DNA of 9,275 nt, taken from contig WRNK01000036.1 in assembly GCA_009776675.1 (NCBI GenBank), positions 1 through 9,275 of the forward strand, read 5' to 3'. Of the stretch, positions 6,593-9,275 are shown piece by piece (position 1 is the first letter of the stretch; every line of letters starts with the position of its first letter). A model generated the notes under the pieces. The model saw only the letters and a program-made list of their open reading frames with translations, did no database searches and was not told the DNA's origin. The stretch comes from Methanimicrococcus sp. (GTDB taxonomy: Archaea > Halobacteriota > Methanosarcinia > Methanosarcinales > Methanosarcinaceae). Made by a program: the position numbers and the translations under genes.

Positions 6593-7744
6593 TTGAGTTC
6601 AAATAATGTATCGGCAGGCTCTTTTAAAAAGATCGGGGCAATGATGCCCTACCTTGCTATGGCGTTTATCATTTTGATTGTTCAGGTCGGCTCACTCTGG
6701 CTGTCTGCAACAGAATATATTCCTTCACAGCCGCCGATCGGCGAATCTGATGATGTGCGCAATTCAATTTATTATATTGTCGTTTTTTTAGTCTTTTCAT
6801 TTATTATCGTTTATTTAATTAAAAATAAACATTTCGGTATTATACGTTTATTTATTTACATTGCCCTCGGTTTTACTTTATTTTATACGATCAGCGCCAT
6901 TTTTTCAAAATTTGATACCGTGACAAATTCGATTTTAGTCATTTCTTTTGTCTTAGCTGCCGCATTTGTGCTTCTTCTCTACAAATTTCCGGAATGGTAC
7001 GTTATTAACCTCGCCGGCTTGTTGATTTCAATCGGTGCTTGTTCCGTTCTCGGTGTCACTCTTTCTTATATCCCGATTATTATTTTGATGCTGGCTCTTT
7101 TGGTTTACGATTTCATTTCTGTTTACCGGACCAAACACATGGTCACATTGGCGCACGGAATGATGAATTTAAAACTCCCCATCCTGTTTGTGATTCCAAA
7201 AAAACTGACTTATTCTTTCATTAAAGATGACTTTTCAGACGCTATCCTATCTGAAAAAACCGATGCCGAATCCGAAAAATCGCCTAAATCAAAAATATCA
7301 TCTGAATCCGAAATGTCATCCAAATACGAAAAGTCGTTTGAATCTGAAACGTCATCTGATTCTGAAATGTCATCCGAATACGAAAAATCGTCTGAATCAA
7401 AAATATCGTCTGAATCCGAAAAGTCGGTTGAATCCGAAACGTCTGATAAAAAACAAAAAACAAAGAAATCGGATGCTTTATTCATGGGTCTTGGCGATGC
7501 GGTCATTCCGACACTGTTGGTTGTTTCTGCAAACCGCTTCTTGGCACATACCGGATTTGTTTCTGTTCCGGCTCTGGCAACAATGGTTGGCACATTTGTC
7601 GGATTTGCCGTTTTAATGTATTTCGTCTCCTCCGGAAAACCACAGGCCGGTTTGCCGTGTTTAAACACTGGTGCAATTCTCGGATTTGCCGCAGGTGTCA
7701 TTCTTTCAGGAACACAACTTGTTTGGAATTTTTCCATTTTCTAA
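6593..7744 (+). CDS. Presenilin-family intramembrane aspartyl protease
   Basis: 383 residues, TTG start. About nine membrane helices: roughly 18-38, 58-77, 81-101, 112-130, 134-155, 157-177, 295-313, 325-345 and 357-376. Catalytic motifs are YD in LLVYDFISVY (Asp173, sixth helix) and GLGD in FMGLGDAVIP (Asp302, seventh helix). This pair defines the presenilin / signal-peptide-peptidase clan; archaeal members (PSH type) cut membrane helices of other proteins. The family's PAL element before the last helix is represented by QAGLPCLNTGAILGF (351-365), with AGLP where human presenilin has PAL. Between the two aspartates lies a long hydrophilic insert (about 203-293) with ten hexapeptide repeats, the spot where presenilin has its cleavage loop. 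The substrate is unknown. It sits upstream of sepS on the same strand, 79 nt away. Confidence 0.88.
   Translation: MSSNNVSAGSFKKIGAMMPYLAMAFIILIVQVGSLWLSATEYIPSQPPIGESDDVRNSIYYIVVFLVFSFIIVYLIKNKHFGIIRLFIYIALGFTLFYTISAIFSKFDTVTNSILVISFVLAAAFVLLLYKFPEWYVINLAGLLISIGACSVLGVTLSYIPIIILMLALLVYDFISVYRTKHMVTLAHGMMNLKLPILFVIPKKLTYSFIKDDFSDAILSEKTDAESEKSPKSKISSESEMSSKYEKSFESETSSDSEMSSEYEKSSESKISSESEKSVESETSDKKQKTKKSDALFMGLGDAVIPTLLVVSANRFLAHTGFVSVPALATMVGTFVGFAVLMYFVSSGKPQAGLPCLNTGAILGFAAGVILSGTQLVWNFSIF
7268..7447 (+). repeat. 18-bp tandem repeat (10 units) in the protease loop
   Basis: Ten in-frame units encode hexapeptides around the consensus ESExSS (ESEKSP, KSKISS, ESEMSS, KYEKSF, ESETSS and so on to ESETSD; residues 226-285). 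A 54-bp super-unit is visible: the block ESEMSS-KYEKSF-ESETSS is echoed by DSEMSS-EYEKSS-ESKISS at the DNA level too. The product is a flexible, acidic, serine-rich linker. Confidence 0.88.
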
Positions 7745-7823
7745 TCCATTTATCATCAAAATGAATTTAACAGAGTTATGCCCTTCTGGTTAACATGTCA
7801 AAAATATTAAAGAGGCTTTCATT
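7745..7823 (+). other. Spacer between protease gene and sepS
   Basis: 79 nt, A/T-rich. There is no convincing TATA box (TTTATCAT at 7749-7756 is weak) and no terminator hairpin, so sepS may be read through from the protease promoter. GAGG at 7812-7815 is the sepS SD, eight bases before its ATG. Confidence 0.4.
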
Positions 7824-9275
7824 ATGAAATTTGATCCGGAAGATGTTCGCCGTGAAAAATCTGAAAATTTCGAGAAAACATGGATCAATTGCGATCAATA
7901 CATCCGAAAAGCAGCGCTTGAAAACAGTTATCCGCGCATGCAGCCGGCATTTGGTAAATCTCATCCCGTTTATGAAACCATTCAGCGTTTGAGGGAAGCT
8001 TACATGCGCATGGGTTTTTCAGAATACATGAATCCGCTGATTGTGGAAGAGCGCGACATTTACAAACAATTCGGCGATGAAGCGCCGGCTGTTTTGGATC
8101 GCTGTTTTTATTTAGCCGGCTTGCCGCGTCCGAATGTCGGCATTTCAGATGAACGCATTCGAAAAATCAAAGGAATTGTTTCAGGCATTGATGATTCCGG
8201 TATTGAAATTATCCGAAAGGTTCTTCATGCTTACAAAAAAGGGACAATCGAAGGCGACGATTTGGTTTTTGAACTTTCGAAACAATTGGGCGTTTCTGAT
8301 GTTGTTGTCATAGAACTGATCGATCAAGTTTTTCCGGAATTTAAAGAATTAAAACCGGAAAGCACATCTAAAACACTTCGCAGCCACATGACAAGCGGCT
8401 GGTTTATCACGCTCTCCGAATTGTTAGAGCGCAATGAGCCGCCATTTTCTTTATTCTCAATTGACCGCTGTTTCAGAAGAGAACAGCAAGAAGATGCCTC
8501 CCGCCTCATGACTTACTTCTCAGCTTCTTGTGTGATCATGGATGAAAATGTCACCGTTGATCATGGTAAAATGGTTGCGGAAGGATTACTGTCACAGTTT
8601 GGATTTGAAAAATTCATGTTTCGCCCTGACAGCAAGCGCAGCAAATATTATGCGCCGGACACACAAATTGAAGTCTATGCCTACCATCCGAAATTGGCAG
8701 GATCCGATACAAAATACAATGACGGTTGGATTGAAGTTGCCACATTTGGCATTTATGCCGCGCCGGCACTTTGTGAATACAATATTCCAATGCCGGTCAT
8801 GAATTTGGGTCTGGGCGTCGAGCGCTTGGCAATGATTCTCTACGGTGCCAAAGACATGCGCTACATGACCTACCCGCAATTTTCACAATACGGTGACTGG
8901 GAAATGAAAGATTCGGAACTTGCGCGCCAAATCCAATTGATTCAGTCCCCAAAAACAAATGCGGGCCACAACATTGCAAATGCGATTGTTGCCGGCTGCA
9001 GAGAATACGGCAGTACGCCAAGTCCCTGCTCTTTTGATATCTGGAGCGGCAATTTGTGCGGAAAAAAAGTCATTGTCACACTCACAGAACCGGAAGCGGA
9101 TACCAACTTGTGCGGTCCGGCCGCTTTTAATGAAATTGTGGTTTTTGGCGGCGATATTCTTGGCATTCCTGACAATAAGAAATGGGAAAAAGCACTTGAA
9201 AATCACTCGGCAAGGACCGGATTTACATTCATTGCAGCCTTTGCGGCAGCAGCGGCAGCCGAAGCAGAAGAAGCC
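7824..9275 (+). CDS. sepS: O-phosphoseryl-tRNA(Cys) synthetase, C-terminal end cut off
   Basis: First 484 residues; the family is about 540, so roughly 50 residues are missing beyond the edge. A class II synthetase that charges tRNA(Cys) with phosphoserine, the first step of the two-step route to Cys-tRNA in methanogens lacking CysRS (SepCysS then makes cysteine). Visible: SHMTSGWF (187-194); motif 2 with FSIDRCFRREQ (211-221); FSAS (232-235); EVATFGIY (304-311); motif 3 GLGVERLAMILYG (329-341). T190, S233 and S235 line up with residues reported to hold the phosphate of the substrate in the Archaeoglobus enzyme, as I recall. The part after about 365 is the tRNA-binding region. It ends here in an Ala-rich helix (FAAAAAAEAEE). 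Start ATG with GAGG. All key residues appear intact. Confidence 0.95.
   Translation, partial: MKFDPEDVRREKSENFEKTWINCDQYIRKAALENSYPRMQPAFGKSHPVYETIQRLREAYMRMGFSEYMNPLIVEERDIYKQFGDEAPAVLDRCFYLAGLPRPNVGISDERIRKIKGIVSGIDDSGIEIIRKVLHAYKKGTIEGDDLVFELSKQLGVSDVVVIELIDQVFPEFKELKPESTSKTLRSHMTSGWFITLSELLERNEPPFSLFSIDRCFRREQQEDASRLMTYFSASCVIMDENVTVDHGKMVAEGLLSQFGFEKFMFRPDSKRSKYYAPDTQIEVYAYHPKLAGSDTKYNDGWIEVATFGIYAAPALCEYNIPMPVMNLGLGVERLAMILYGAKDMRYMTYPQFSQYGDWEMKDSELARQIQLIQSPKTNAGHNIANAIVAGCREYGSTPSPCSFDIWSGNLCGKKVIVTLTEPEADTNLCGPAAFNEIVVFGGDILGIPDNKKWEKALENHSARTGFTFIAAFAAAAAAEAEEA

Noticed and set aside
7210..7737. Long antisense open frame of 175 codons over the protease gene, with an Asp/Ser-rich repeat
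   Set aside because: It is the mirror of the 18-bp repeat and GC-skewed codons of the real gene; no promoter, SD or recognisable domain, while the plus strand has catalytic motifs.
8592..9206. Several minus-strand open frames at the right end
   Set aside because: All are antisense to sepS, which is intact in frame with class II synthetase motifs.

Overview
The window comes from a methanogenic archaeon. It carries methyl-coenzyme M reductase (MCR) component A2, four methanogenesis marker proteins (Mmp3, 6, 5 and 15) and O-phosphoseryl-tRNA(Cys) synthetase (SepS). Low GC, the marker-gene order and the SepS sequence fit Methanosarcinales. A host-associated, Methanimicrococcus/Methanolapillus-like or Methanococcoides-like lineage is my guess at genus level and is weakly supported. 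Promoters and ribosome sites are archaeal in style: TATA/BRE boxes, GAGGT-type Shine-Dalgarno (SD) motifs and several likely TTG starts.

Region 1 (1-4850, minus strand) is an operon read toward position 1: atwA, mmp3, mmp6, mmp5, mmp15 (cut by the window edge). Genes after mmp3 are tightly packed: 2 nt between mmp3 and mmp6, a 36-nt gap from mmp6 to the preferred mmp5 start, and a 4-nt ATGA overlap into mmp15. AtwA is the twin ATPase that powers reductive activation of the nickel cofactor F430 in MCR. Mmp3 is a partner in the same activation machinery. Mmp5, 6 and 15 are methanogen-restricted proteins of less certain role. Between atwA and mmp3 lies a 36-bp tandem repeat.

Region 2 (4850-6480, minus strand) holds a HAD-superfamily phosphatase-like gene with an altered nucleophile motif and a small two-helix membrane protein with a coiled-coil tail. 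Between them are a long hairpin with GGGTACCC-type arms and a 20-bp direct repeat containing a TATA-like core.

Region 3 (6480-9275, plus strand) starts from a good BRE/TATA promoter divergent from the small membrane protein. It encodes a presenilin-family intramembrane aspartyl protease, then sepS, which runs off the window. The protease has a ten-copy Ser/Glu-rich hexapeptide repeat between its two catalytic aspartates.

A recurring theme is short tandem repeats whose unit length is a multiple of three: 27 bp in the mmp3 tail, 36 bp after atwA, 18 bp in the protease. They give hydrophilic, charged or amide-rich tails and linkers. No tRNA, rRNA, CRISPR array or insertion sequence was seen. 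No gene-free stretch exceeds 300 bases.
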